Positions 8,954-17,878 are shown, numbered from the stretch's first letter. The stretch: 64,000 bases of DNA from Bradyrhizobium murdochi (GCF_000472965.1 NZ_AXAU01000029.1:1-64000), one strand, 5' to 3'. Made by a program: numbers and translations. The notes: a model not told the origin generated them from the sequence alone.

Positions 8954-9232
8954 ATGACCATCACGACCACCTCAGAACTCGGCGAGACGATCCGGAACCG
9001 GCGGACCTCCTTAGGTCTTCGGCAGCAGGACCTCGCCTTGGCAGCGAACGTCGGCGTCCGGTTTATCGTCGACATCGAGAATGGCAAGGAGACAAGCCAG
9101 GTCGGTCTGGTCCTCCGCCTGCTGCACGCGCTCGGCATCCGGTTGGCGGCGGAAATGAGCCCTGTGCCGGCGGCTCGGTCGGCCAGCGAGGAATCCGAAA
9201 CCTTCGACCCTGATAACTTCACGCCGTCATGA
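8954..9232 (+). CDS. hipB: HipB-like antitoxin, XRE helix-turn-helix repressor
   Basis: A protein of about 92 residues starting MTITTTSELG. This ATG is preferred over an upstream in-frame one at 8906 because it lies directly after the last operator. The Cro/C1-type helix-turn-helix spans residues ~8-60 (IRNRRTSLGLRQQDLALAANV, then FIVDIENGKET). The C-terminal tail is acidic and likely disordered, as in HipB, where the tail contributes to toxin contact or turnover. Its stop overlaps the start of hipA by 4 bp, a classical antitoxin-toxin arrangement with translational coupling. It probably represses the operon through the four upstream palindromes. Confidence 0.85.
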   Translation: MTITTTSELGETIRNRRTSLGLRQQDLALAANVGVRFIVDIENGKETSQVGLVLRLLHALGIRLAAEMSPVPAARSASEESETFDPDNFTPS

Positions 9233-10593
9233 CGAGCAAGCCGAAAGCGGGCGGCGCCGGCGAGACCCTGGAAGTCCGGTGCGGCGACAAGCTCGTCGGG
9301 CTGCTGCGCCGGCGCTCGGAGCAAATTCAGGACATCGAGTTCGTCTACGATGAAGCGTGGGTGAAGGATCCTCAGGCGTTCGCCGTCTCGATCCGCATGC
9401 CGCTCGCTCAGCGCGTTCACGAGCCGGACGTCGTGTACCGATGGTTTTTGAACCTACTGCCAGAAGGCCGGACGCTGAGGACGGTGGGCACCATCCTCAA
9501 GATTCCGGAGGCGAACGTGTTCGCGCTCCTTGAGGAGTTGGGAGAGGATCTTCCGGGCGCACTCGAAGTCTACCGGCCCGCCGACCAGCGACCGAAGCGG
9601 ACGCCGCGTTATAAGCGGCTCACCGAAGCGGAACTCGCCGCCGCCATTCGGCGCCTTCCGGAGAAGCCGCTTCTCGTCGGCGAGGAGGGCATCCACATGT
9701 CTTTGGCCGGCGCGCAGGACAAGCTTCCTGTAGTCCAGTATCCGGACGGCGGCGTCGGCCTCGCGCTCGATGGCGCGCCGACGACGCATATCCTCAAGCC
9801 GGCCAACAAGCACTTCAGCAACGCCGTCGAGAACGAGGCCTTCTGTCTTCGCTTGGCGGCCAAGGTCAAGCTGCCCGTCGCCGAATGTACGATCGGAAAG
9901 GCGGAGGATCTCGACTACCTGCTGGTGAAGCGCTACGACCGCGAGCCTCACGGGCGAAGCCTCCGCAGAATCCATCAGGAGGATTTCTGCCAGGCCACGG
10001 GGCACATCCCGTCGACCAAATACGAATCCAATCCGGCGACCAAGCTGCGTGGACCAACCCTGAAAGACTGCTTTGACGTTCTGCGGAACACGCAGGCAGG
10101 CGCCTTCAACGCCGCCCGTTTCGTCGATTTCTTTGTCTTCAACGTTCTCTGCGGAAACGTCGATGCGCATTCGAAGAACTATTCGCTGCTGCTGCAGCCG
10201 AGCGGCGGCGTCTCCATGGCGCCGCTCTACGACGTCATGAACGGCGACATCTATCCGGACGTCACGCGAAACCTGGCGATGAAGATCGCCGGCAAGAACC
10301 GCGGTCACTACATCTACGCCCGACATTGGGATCGGATGGCGGAGGAAAACCAGCTTTCCGGCGCGCAGGTGAGGCGCCGCGTCGGCGAATTGTCTCAGGC
10401 TGTCCTCGATGCACTGCCGTCTGTCGTCGAAGAGTTGAACGCGCTGAAGAAGTCTCCGGTCTACCAGCAAATCTCGGACTACGTCGCCGGCTCTTGCCGC
10501 GACATGCTGCGGAATCTGAAAAGCGATGTCGAGGACGAGCCCGAAAAGGACCCTGATCCCGAGGCCACCACGCGTCCCCCAGGATTCTCTTGA
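9229..10593 (+). CDS. hipA: HipA-like serine/threonine kinase toxin
   Basis: A 454-residue kinase of the HipA family. In the known family, HipA phosphorylates glutamyl-tRNA synthetase or related targets and induces dormancy. Visible features are the N-terminal couple_hipA region (residues ~10-115), the Gly-rich HMSLAGAQDKLPV loop (~160-172) and the ILKPANKHF lysine segment. Further on come LDYLLVKRYDR, the catalytic loop CGNVDAHSKNYSLL (~308-321) and the metal-binding PLYDVMN (~332-338). All key residues are present, so it should be active. The C-terminus has an extra acidic stretch. Its ATGA overlap with hipB indicates coupled synthesis. The actual phosphorylation target cannot be read from the sequence. 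Confidence 0.88.
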   Translation: MTSKPKAGGAGETLEVRCGDKLVGLLRRRSEQIQDIEFVYDEAWVKDPQAFAVSIRMPLAQRVHEPDVVYRWFLNLLPEGRTLRTVGTILKIPEANVFALLEELGEDLPGALEVYRPADQRPKRTPRYKRLTEAELAAAIRRLPEKPLLVGEEGIHMSLAGAQDKLPVVQYPDGGVGLALDGAPTTHILKPANKHFSNAVENEAFCLRLAAKVKLPVAECTIGKAEDLDYLLVKRYDREPHGRSLRRIHQEDFCQATGHIPSTKYESNPATKLRGPTLKDCFDVLRNTQAGAFNAARFVDFFVFNVLCGNVDAHSKNYSLLLQPSGGVSMAPLYDVMNGDIYPDVTRNLAMKIAGKNRGHYIYARHWDRMAEENQLSGAQVRRRVGELSQAVLDALPSVVEELNALKKSPVYQQISDYVAGSCRDMLRNLKSDVEDEPEKDPDPEATTRPPGFS

Positions 10594-10922
10594 ACATTTT
10601 TGCAGAAATGCGTCGCGGGGGTGAGGTTAAGCTTACTCTTCGACGTTGATTGCACATAGGTCGCGCGCCGCAGGTCAGGAAGGGCTAATGTGCACGCTCA
10701 TCTCATGCTGAGCGGCGCCTGAGTTTTCAATTATTCGTCTGAAGATATTAGCCGGCAGCACGAGGGGCACGCCACGATCCTGGTCGTAAAGCAATATCTC
10801 GAGATCTTCCACACGAGCGGATCGGATTGGGTCGCACGCATTAAGCGTCTGACTGCTCTCGCGCCAGATCTCGACACCTTCAGTCAGCGTTTGGATGTCC
10901 GCCAAGCTGAAGAGTAGCCATC
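10594..10922. other. Region after hipA, possible coding remnant
   Basis: On the plus strand, 10719-10917 reads open and protein-like (segments VVKQYLEIF, WVARIKRLTALAPDL, RLDVRQAEE) but has no start codon and follows a stop, suggesting the tail of a lost gene. On the minus strand a 76-codon frame covers 10675-10905. I cannot decide between them and recognise neither. Confidence 0.25.
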
Positions 10923-11237
10923 ATGGACGACGGTCGAACGATTCTGGAGGCGCTAGAACATCCGCAAGCGGAAGAGCCGGAGGAACCCGAGCTGGTCGAA
11001 GCCACTTCGAGCACGGCCCCGGTGACCCCGTTGTCGCCGCAACGGCAGGCTCGCCGAACGAAGCGCGCGCCGCGACGTAACCGAGGGCCTAGGAACGCGC
11101 CTAAACTTCGATCTTTGGCCCTACGAGGGGCGGTGCGCGTCGATGATCCGCCTGGCGCTGCCGAATCGAGGGCACGTCGTCGCTCCGGAGAGCCTATGGA
11201 GGGCGAGCTGCCCGCCGGGCAGTTTCACCGCCACTAG
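10923..11237 (+). CDS. Small basic Pro/Ala-rich hypothetical protein
   Basis: A 104-residue frame starting MDDGRTILEALEHPQ, with an acidic N-terminus (EEPEEPELVE) followed by an Arg/Lys/Pro-rich stretch (RQARRTKRAPRRNRG). The acidic-then-basic, Ala/Pro/Thr-rich layout recalls the small SyrB-like proteins of rhizobia, but the resemblance is only compositional. It overlaps the last 4 bp of the converging binding-protein pseudogene. It may be a fragment or not be translated at all. Confidence 0.3.
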   Translation: MDDGRTILEALEHPQAEEPEEPELVEATSSTAPVTPLSPQRQARRTKRAPRRNRGPRNAPKLRSLALRGAVRVDDPPGAAESRARRRSGEPMEGELPAGQFHRH

Positions 11238-12213
11238 TCCACCTTGGCGCCGGCGAATTTTACAACCTTGTCCCATTTCTCGGTTTCGTCTGCCACCAGC
11301 TTGCCGAAATCGCTGGGCGAGCCCGGCAGCAGGATCGCACCGATCTCGGCAAATCGCACCTTTGCCTTGGGGTCGGCGAGGATTTCGTTCACCGCCTTGT
11401 TCAGCGTGTTGACGATTTCCGCCGGCGTGCCCTTTGGTGCGGCGAGGCCATACCAGGCGCTGGCCTCGTAGCCCGGCAAGTAGTCGGCGACCAGCGGCAG
11501 ATCGGGCAACACGTCCGAACGCGTCGTGCTGGTGACCGCGAGCCCGCGCAGCTTGCCGGATTTGACGTGCTCGGCGCAGGTCGGCAGGTTGTCGAACATC
11601 ACATGCATCTGGCCGGACAGCATATCGGTCAGCGCCGGCGCACCGCCGCGGTATGGCACATGCTGCATGTTGGTGCCGGTCAGCATCTTGAACAGTTCGC
11701 CCGACATGTGGATGGTCGAGCCGTTGCCTGATGAGGCCATGTTGAGCTTGCCCGGATTGGCCTTGGCATAGGCGATCAGTTCGGGGATCGACTTGATCGG
11801 CAACGACGGATGCACCACCACGACATTGGAAAAGCGGATGATGCCCGCGGTCGGCTCCATCTCGCGCAGGAAATCGAAGGGCAGCTTGTCATAGAGCGTG
11901 GCATTGATGACGTTCGCCGGCGCGACCAGCAGCAGCGTATAGCCATCAGGCATGGCGCGCAGCACCTGCCCGGTCGCGATGTTGGTGCCGCCGCCCGGAC
12001 GGTTTTCAATGACGAAGGATTGTCCGAGCCTTTCCGACAACCACTGCCTCATCAGGCGCGACGTGAGATCAGCCGACCCGCGGGCGTGTAGCCGATCACG
12101 AGGCGAACGGGGCGCGAGGGATAGGCCTGCGCGCTGGCGATGCTTGATGCGGCCGGAAGTGCAGACGCAGCGGCCATGAGCTGTAGGAATTGGCGACGGC
12201 GATATTGCATCAT
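11234..12213 (-). pseudogene. Frameshifted TctC/Bug-type substrate-binding protein
   Basis: A tripartite tricarboxylate transporter binding protein (Bug family). The N-terminal frame, starting at 12213, encodes a twin-arginine type leader (RRRQFLQLMAAASALPAA) and mature start AQAYPSRPVRLVIGYTPAG. It then runs out of frame. The rest, from MRQWLSERLGQSFVIENRPGGG to the C-terminus, lies in the next frame. Adding one G in the GGG run at 12076-12078 would give a continuous GYTPAGGSADLTSRLMRQWL, the usual family sequence. The gene is otherwise full length. The family binds carboxylates for uptake, but no TctA/TctB membrane genes are nearby. A sequencing error is possible. Confidence 0.75.
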
Positions 12214-12261
12214 GCTTCCTCCACTGCGCCGGCGGCTCCTGCGGCCGCTCGGCGTTAGTAT

Positions 12262-12312
12262 CCTAGAGCATGATCGAGAAAAACGGATACCGGTTTTCGC
12301 CGGGAGAAGCGC
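12262..12312. repeat. Short intergenic palindromic repeat common in Rhizobiales
   Basis: CTAGAGCATGATCGAGAAAA followed by ACGGATACCGGTTTTCGCC resembles the small palindromic repeat scattered between genes in Bradyrhizobium and relatives, recalled as GAGCATGATC...GGATACCGGTTTTC. It sits between the binding-protein pseudogene and the fucose genes. The assignment is from memory of the consensus. Confidence 0.5.
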
Positions 12313-12360
12313 GAAACGTTGCCGCGGTGACGTGGCCTAACAGGCCTCTGACCCGGGACG

Positions 12361-13314
12361 CTAGGCGTTCACCGCGTGCTCACTGAGGAAAGCCTGATAT
12401 GCGAGCCTGATGCCATCTTCGAGCTTGGTGCTGGCCCGCCAGCCGAGCTTGGCCAGCCGGCTGACGTCGAGCAGCTTGCGCGGCGTGCCATCCGGGCGCG
12501 AGGTGTCAAAACTGATCTCGCCGGTGTAGCCGACGGTTGCCGCCACGACACGGGCGAATTCGGCGATCGTGATGTCCTCGCCGGTGCCGATATTGACCAG
12601 CTCGCTATCTGAATAGGTCTTCATCAAATGGATGCAGGCATCCGCGAGGTCGTCGACATAGAGGAATTCGCGCCGCGGCGTGCCGGTGCCCCAGACCGCG
12701 ACCTCCTTGGCGCCGGATTGCTTCGCCTCATGGAAGCGGCGGATCAGCGCCGCGACGACGTGGCTGTATTCGCGATGATAATTGTCGCCGCGGCCGTAGA
12801 GATTGGTCGGCATGACATTGATGAAGTCGGCGCCATACTGGTTGCGATAGGCCTCCACCATCTTGATGCCGGCGATCTTCGCAATCGCATAAGGCTCATT
12901 GGTCGGCTCCAGCGGGCCGGTCAGCATGGAGTCCTCGCGCAGTGGCTGCGGCGCCAGCCTGGGATAGATGCAGGACGACCCAAGGAACATCAGCTTCTCG
13001 GCGCCATGGACATGCGCCGCGTGGATCACATTCGTCGCGATCGCCAGATTGTCGTACAGGAATTCGGCGCGCAGCGTGTTGTTGGCGGCGATGCCGCCGA
13101 CCTTGGCGGCGGCCAGAAATACCACCTGCGGACGCGTGGCGGCGAACCAGTGGTCGACGGCGGCCTGATCGCGCAGATCGACCTCGTTGCGGGTCGTTGT
13201 CAGCAGTTCGACGTCTTCCCGCGCTAGCCGGCGCACCAGCGCGGAACCGACCATGCCGCGATGGCCGGCGACGTAGACCGTCTTGCCTTTCAGCTCAAAC
13301 GGTATGCTTGCCAC
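12361..13314 (-). CDS. nolK: GDP-L-fucose synthase (NolK/Fcl)
   Basis: A 317-residue extended SDR enzyme that epimerises and reduces GDP-4-keto-6-deoxymannose to GDP-L-fucose. The GTG start at 13314 (VASIPFELKGK) is chosen because the NAD(P)-binding motif GHRGMVGSALVRRL follows at residues ~17-30. A longer in-frame N-terminus would overlap the upstream gene with unlikely sequence. The catalytic Ser region is FLGSSCIYPR, and the Tyr-x-x-x-Lys is YAIAKIAG. The start overlaps the end of the dehydratase gene by 20 bp, so the pair is translationally coupled. In soybean bradyrhizobia this enzyme supplies GDP-fucose for Nod-factor decoration. An exopolysaccharide role is equally possible from sequence alone. 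Confidence 0.85.
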   Translation of the reverse strand: MASIPFELKGKTVYVAGHRGMVGSALVRRLAREDVELLTTTRNEVDLRDQAAVDHWFAATRPQVVFLAAAKVGGIAANNTLRAEFLYDNLAIATNVIHAAHVHGAEKLMFLGSSCIYPRLAPQPLREDSMLTGPLEPTNEPYAIAKIAGIKMVEAYRNQYGADFINVMPTNLYGRGDNYHREYSHVVAALIRRFHEAKQSGAKEVAVWGTGTPRREFLYVDDLADACIHLMKTYSDSELVNIGTGEDITIAEFARVVAATVGYTGEISFDTSRPDGTPRKLLDVSRLAKLGWRASTKLEDGIRLAYQAFLSEHAVNA

Positions 13315-14380
13315 CCGCCGCCTCCCGCCGCGCGTCTTCGAGGTCGCTCGCGACCATCTCCTTGACCATCTGGGCAAAGGAGGTCTTGGGCTTCCAGCCC
13401 AACTTCTCCCGCACCTTGCTGGCATCGCCGATCAGAAGGTCGACTTCCGTGGGCCGGAAATACTCCGGATCGATCCTGATCACGGTCTTGCCGGACTTCT
13501 TGTCGACGCCGGTTTCATCGACGCCCTTGCCGCGCCATTCGATGCTGCGGCCGATTTCGGCAAAGGCGACTTCGATCAGTTCGCGCACCGAGCGCGTCTC
13601 GCCGGTGGCGAGCACGAAATCGTCGGGCTTGTCGGCCTGCAGGATCATGTGCATGCCCTCAACATAATCCCGCGCATGGCCCCAGTCGCGCTTGGCCTCG
13701 AGATTGCCGAGATAGAGCGCCTCGTCGAGGCCGACCTCGATGCGGGCGACGCCGCGGGTGATCTTGCGGGTGACAAACGTCTCGCCGCGGATCGGGCTCT
13801 CATGGTTGAACAGGATGCCGTTCGAGGCAAACATGCCATAGGCCTCGCGGTAGTTCACCGTGATCCAGTAGCCGTAGAGCTTGGCGACGCCGTAGGGCGA
13901 GCGCGGGTAGAACGGCGTGGTCTCCTTTTGCGGCACCTCCTGCACCAAGCCATAGAGTTCCGAAGTCGAAGCCTGATAGAACCGCGTCTCCTTCTCCATG
14001 CCAAGGATCCGGATCGCTTCGAGCAGCCGCAGCACGCCGATCGCGTCGGCGTTGGCGGTATATTCCGGGCTTTCGAAGCTGACGCCGACATGGCTCTGGG
14101 CGGCGAGGTTATAGATCTCGGTCGGCCTGATCTGCTGCATCAGCCGGACCAGGTTGGTCGAGTCGGTCATGTCGCCGTAGTGCAGCAGGAACGGCACGTT
14201 GTTGGAATGCGGGTCCTGGTAGAGGTGATCGATCCGCGCGGTGTTGAACGAGGACGACCGCCGCTTGACGCCGTGGACGGTATAGCCGAGCCCGAGCAGA
14301 TATTCGGCAAGATACGCGCCGTCCTGCCCAGTAACGCCGGTGATCAGCGCCACGCGCCGCTTTGACTCCAAAGCCGTCAT
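13295..14380 (-). CDS. noeL: GDP-mannose 4,6-dehydratase (NoeL/Gmd)
   Basis: A 361-residue SDR dehydratase converting GDP-mannose to GDP-4-keto-6-deoxymannose. The motifs are near-canonical: ALITGVTGQDGAYLAEYLL (residues ~11-29), the loop VHGVKRRSSSFNTARIDHLY, YNLAAQSHVGVSFE, FYQASTSELYG and YPRSPYGVAKLYGYW with the Tyr-Lys pair. It is the first gene of a two-gene operon with the fucose synthase. I searched the ~460 bp upstream by eye for a nod box and found none. The gene symbol reflects the rhizobial context. By sequence alone gmd is equally correct. Confidence 0.88.
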   Translation of the reverse strand: MTALESKRRVALITGVTGQDGAYLAEYLLGLGYTVHGVKRRSSSFNTARIDHLYQDPHSNNVPFLLHYGDMTDSTNLVRLMQQIRPTEIYNLAAQSHVGVSFESPEYTANADAIGVLRLLEAIRILGMEKETRFYQASTSELYGLVQEVPQKETTPFYPRSPYGVAKLYGYWITVNYREAYGMFASNGILFNHESPIRGETFVTRKITRGVARIEVGLDEALYLGNLEAKRDWGHARDYVEGMHMILQADKPDDFVLATGETRSVRELIEVAFAEIGRSIEWRGKGVDETGVDKKSGKTVIRIDPEYFRPTEVDLLIGDASKVREKLGWKPKTSFAQMVKEMVASDLEDARREAAGGKHTV

Positions 14381-14846
14381 TCTCTCTCTCCGGTTACGCG
14401 CAAGGGAGGGCCGTCATTTGCGAAGTCTAACTGAAAGTTTGATTCAAATCAGGCGGGTAGGTCGCAGAGTCAGCATCGACCGGGCAATGAATGCTGGAGC
14501 CCACCTTTTGCCTTGTGCTGTGATCCGATTGTGACGAGCTACTTTGATTTCGGCAGCAATGACATGGTACAACGCGCGTGTTGAAGAGCCCGCGATACGC
14601 CGGCGACGCATTCTAAAAAGGCACGAGTTGATCGAGGGGCGCACATAATCCATCCGCTTATCGTCACGCCGGCACATGCACTATATATACATTGATATAC
14701 ATTGCGCAGGAGGGGCGTGCGTGTAATCGAGAATTCAAGAACAACGTTCAAGGGCCCCTGTACGTGGGCATCTGCCGAGCGCTCCAAAAGTTCTCGACAG
14801 GACTGCTGGGCTTCGGCAGGCCTTCTCTAAGAGACCGCATATTCCC
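14381..14846. other. Divergent promoter region, no gene seen
   Basis: This stretch separates the fucose operon (minus) from the FkbM methyltransferase (plus). It contains an AT-rich run with TATATATACATTGATATACATTG near 14680-14704. No nod box or tts box is recognisable, and no open frame is convincing. Confidence 0.5.
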
Positions 14847-15503
14847 ATGGAACCGACATCTTGCTTAACAGTACATCAGCAGATTGTTTCTTTTCTTCAA
14901 AAGCCGGATCCCGTTATCTTGGACATCGGCTGCAACGACGGAACAGATACGCGAAAGTTTCTCGAGCTTTGCCCGCAGGCTCAGCTCTATTGCTTTGAGC
15001 CAGATCCCCGAGCGGCTGCTCGCTTCAAGAAAAACATGGATCGATATCTCGACAATGTGAAGTTATTTGAGATCGCGGTCAGTGACCGAAATGGCAGGAT
15101 CGATTTCCATCCAAGCAATGGAAATGGAGATGCCAAGGACTGGGATCTCTCTGGCTCAATACGCCGACCCAAGAATCACCTCCTGGAATATGACTGGGTT
15201 CGGTTTGATCATCCCATCTCAGTTGAAACTCGACGGTTGGATGACTGGTGTAATGAGGCGAACTTAAAACGCATCGATTTCATTTGGATGGACGTGCAGG
15301 GAGCCGAGTCCGATGTGATCGCTGGCGGCAGACATAGCTTGAGCAACACGCGCTTTATCTATACGGAATACAGCGACCAGGAGCTCTATGAAGGGCAGCA
15401 GTCCCTGCAAGCCATTCTTGACTTGTTACCATCGTTCGAAGTCGTGAAGCAGTATCCCCATGGAGTCGAGGGCGATGTCTTGCTTAGGAACACGAGCCTG
15501 TAG
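14847..15503 (+). CDS. FkbM-family SAM-dependent methyltransferase
   Basis: A 218-residue protein of the FkbM family of O-methyltransferases. The SAM-binding motif VILDIGCNDGTDTRKFLEL lies at residues ~24-42, followed by the acidic loop YCFEPDP. The family hallmark IDFIWMDVQGAESDVIAGG is at ~145-163. No membrane segment is present. It diverges from the GDP-fucose pair, and NoeI, the enzyme that 2-O-methylates Nod-factor fucose, belongs to the same family. That makes a NoeI-like role attractive but unproven. An alternative is methylation of another glycan or lipid. Confidence 0.8.
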   Translation: MEPTSCLTVHQQIVSFLQKPDPVILDIGCNDGTDTRKFLELCPQAQLYCFEPDPRAAARFKKNMDRYLDNVKLFEIAVSDRNGRIDFHPSNGNGDAKDWDLSGSIRRPKNHLLEYDWVRFDHPISVETRRLDDWCNEANLKRIDFIWMDVQGAESDVIAGGRHSLSNTRFIYTEYSDQELYEGQQSLQAILDLLPSFEVVKQYPHGVEGDVLLRNTSL

Positions 15504-15842
15504 AAGGAGCTGTGAGTGCGTGTACAAGGCCTCCGAAGAGATAGTCGGCCTCGGCCAATATGGGCGGACGCTGACCGTACTTACCTGCAGCTCGGTCGGC
15601 GAGCAGGGTCACGACGAAGAGGATGAACAGACCTGATAGTGAATCCCTCCATCGCACTTATTTCCTGAGATGATTTCTTAGAACCATGTTTGAAACGCTA
15701 GCGCAAACTAGGTTGACTGGCACGAGGCATGAACATCAATGCCAGGTAAGAGTGGCTAACCGAATTTCGTGTTGAGGTCTCCGTCCCTCTGGAAAATGGC
15801 TATCGTTGTGCGCAGATCGGCGGTTTGGCAGCGGCCACGGCT
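15504..15842. other. Intergenic region, no supported gene
   Basis: I see no protein-like frame, terminator or RNA gene between the FkbM gene and the toxin-antitoxin remnant. Confidence 0.5.
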
Positions 15843-16205
15843 TCATTTTTTGTTCCTAGGTGATACGGCCATGCCGAGGAACACCATCTTCGCTGATTGA
15901 GCCGTACGATATCCCGTCGCCGGGACGACCAACACGCCTGCCGATCTTGACGTTGCGAACGGTTGTGATTTGTCTACCATCAGTCTGATGTCGCGACCAG
16001 CCGTTGCACCCATTCGGCTCGATGATGAGCCGGAACACGGACGCGGCTTGCCTGCATAATTCTTGCCGCAAGCGACGGTCCAGATCTCGCCGCGTCTCGT
16101 CCGTCCAGGTCGGACACGTCGTCGATGAAAGCCTGCTCCTTGCGGGCTTGGCTGCTGGCTCAACAGCAAGTGACTGACGATGGGCCTGCTTGCGGAAGAA
16201 TGGAG
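15843..16205 (-). pseudogene. Decayed MazEF/PemIK-type toxin-antitoxin remnant
   Basis: Minus-strand fragments in alternating frames spell a PemK/MazF-type RNase toxin: RRGEIWTVACGKNYAGKPRP at the start (near 16100), FRLIIEPNGCNGW in another frame, then LMVDK and finally MVFLGMAVSPRNKK ending at 15843. About 30 central residues between GKPRP and FRLIIEPN are missing, and at least two frameshifts are needed. Just upstream, RQAHRQSLAVE and a frame reading EQAFIDDVSDLD look like the tail of the cognate antitoxin. It cannot encode a functional toxin. The toxin identification rests on the ordered motifs, which is fairly secure. The antitoxin part is weaker. Confidence 0.6.
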
Positions 16206-16256
16206 ACCGCACATCGGGTACCACAATCCCGAAAGGCCGCAAGCCCAACAAAAACA

Positions 16257-16290
16257 GCTTGAATCTCACGTTGCGTCAGGTTGTAGGCTT
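16257..16290. repeat. 34-bp repeat, copy B (partner at 5132)
   Basis: Same sequence as at 5132-5165 except for one base (T for A after CACGT). It lies just upstream (minus sense) of the toxin-antitoxin remnant. Confidence 0.7.
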
Positions 16291-16734
16291 TTGTTGACCA
16301 AAGCCCATCATTAGCAACTCAAATTTGAGTGCCACGCAACGTTAGCATTGATAGATTCCTGTGTTCGCGAGCATCCTCGTGACGCTTTCAGTCAGTGTGG
16401 GTTTTGAGAGGCTGAGTGACTTCGCGTGATAGCAGTTCGAAACTGATCGGAGTCAAGGATCGAAATCTACAAATCCAAGAGGGCTCGTAAGAGGGCTCGT
16501 AGTGGTGCGACGTGGAAGGTAAATCAGTCCGTGCAAGCGGTTGGGGCGGCCGGCCTCCCCGTAAGACAGAGTCCCCCATGTGGGTGAGGCGTGCGCCGCA
16601 CTGGCTGAGCCGCGTGGCACGTTACGGTCTTCTTAGGCGCGCACGCGTAGCCGATCTTTGTAGCACGTGGCGAGAGCGTGCCGAATTCTTAGGAAGCGCG
16701 GTACCACTGCGAAGGAGCTGTCCTCTGTGATGTC
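16291..16734. other. Intergenic region, no supported gene
   Basis: Only short frames without recognisable motifs occur here. A direct doubling, AGAGGGCTCGTA AGAGGGCTCGTA, is seen near 16479-16502. Confidence 0.4.
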
Positions 16735-17049
16735 TTGCGCTATCTTCTCGTTTCGCGGGGAACGTTGGGAAATCTCAGTCCGCTGCTCACCGCGGCCCGG
16801 CTGTTGCGCCGGCGTGGTCACCATGTTCGTGTAATTGCGGACCCCGGGGTGCCTGCAGAATTCGACGCCGCCGTTTTGTCGCGGCGAAGCGCCCAATCGG
16901 TGAGGCTGCGAATCTGGCAAATGTCTCGAACCTTCGACATCGTATGCGCAAGGTCGTCTTTGAGCCTTGCTCTGCTTACCGCAGCCCCAGAAGTAGATCC
17001 TGGAGGTCGACGGAAGCTGTCTCGCGCCAAGTTTCGTAAGCCCGCATGA
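16735..17049 (+). pseudogene. N-terminal fragment of a UGT-type glycosyltransferase
   Basis: The first ~40 residues after a TTG start, RYLLVSRGTLGNLSPLLTAA then RLLRRRGHHVRVIADPG, are the classic N-terminal Rossmann half of UDP-sugar glycosyltransferases of the RhlB/macrolide type. These use a GS/T-rich loop and an ALxxRGH helix. After residue ~45 the similarity stops and the frame ends at 104 codons, against ~400 in the family. No C-terminal sugar-nucleotide domain follows. It is therefore a truncated remnant. Confidence 0.5.
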
Positions 17050-17090
17050 TGTGACCCTCGTGGCAACACAGGCGCGGAAGCGGAGCGGCT

Positions 17091-17405
17091 TTGGCCGGAC
17101 CTTCGACGGCGACCACAACGTCGATAACAGGCGAGCCGACATTCAGAAGGAAGCATTTCTTGACTCAGGCCGAAAAAGACGTGGTCGAGCACATGCTCGC
17201 ATCATTAGCGATGAGCTCGCTGCAAAGTGGCATTGCACCCACCAACGAACAGGTTGCGCACCATTTTGAGCTAGCATGCGAGAGGGTTGGAATTGTCGTC
17301 ACACTTGAATCTGCGACCCGGATCTTCAATTGCCTCGCACGTGAGATCCACAAGGCGCAGTCGGTGCTCGAGTTCATCGGTCGCGGCACGGATCAAATGC
17401 AGTGA
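17091..17405 (+). CDS. Hypothetical helical protein
   Basis: A 104-residue frame. From FLTQAEKDVVEHMLASLAMS onward it looks like a genuine soluble helical protein, while the first ~20 residues are low-complexity. The real start may be an internal codon near the Thr-Gln-Ala segment. I recognise no family. It sits between the glycosyltransferase fragment and the phosphopantetheinyl transferase. It could be a surviving fragment of a larger gene. Confidence 0.35.
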   Translation: MAGPSTATTTSITGEPTFRRKHFLTQAEKDVVEHMLASLAMSSLQSGIAPTNEQVAHHFELACERVGIVVTLESATRIFNCLAREIHKAQSVLEFIGRGTDQMQ

Positions 17406-17878
17406 GCGAACGGAATGGAGCTCGTTGCACGTGCGCGCAGCACAAAGTCGCCCTCGTGGGTTCGACATCATAATGGAGGGTCGGCCCCACACGTTGGATT
17501 ACACATAGACTACATAATTCTGCTCGAGGTCCACAAGCAGAGTACCAAGCCGCCCCCGATCTCTGCCTCACCGTTTGTTCAAAGCCGTACCCGTCCACTC
17601 TGAGCATTCTGCGACAGCCCCGACAATGGTGATGCAATTCGGCCAGCCAGGTGTGGCGCGAGGGCTGTCGATCTCGAAAGCGGGTCGCGTCAGCGCAGAG
17701 CTCGTCCGATGCACGCTCGATCGGTCCGATCCTGCCGTGGAAATATCGAGCGTCGCAGAGCATGACCTCGTCTCTGACGCTGCGGGCCTTGAGTGGCCTG
17801 CGGTCTCAGGTTAGCTATCGTAAAGCAAGTGCAGATTTGCAGCTTCACACTTTTCCAGAACAAAGGTTCGCCCAATCT
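17406..17878. other. Upstream region of the phosphopantetheinyl transferase
   Basis: The transferase frame stays open upstream to 17651, but that extension is Arg/Ser-rich and not protein-like for this family. No other gene is supported. Confidence 0.4.

Noticed and set aside
9454..10470. Long antisense reading frame over hipA (about 338 codons)
   Set aside because: It mirrors the high-GC codon pattern of hipA and has no motifs; hipA on the plus strand explains the region.
13283..14365. 360-codon antisense frame over the GDP-mannose dehydratase gene
   Set aside because: The minus-strand dehydratase has complete catalytic motifs; the antisense frame is a shadow.
14381..14846. Possible nod box before noeL or the FkbM gene
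   Set aside because: No stretch resembles the nod-box consensus on either strand by eye.
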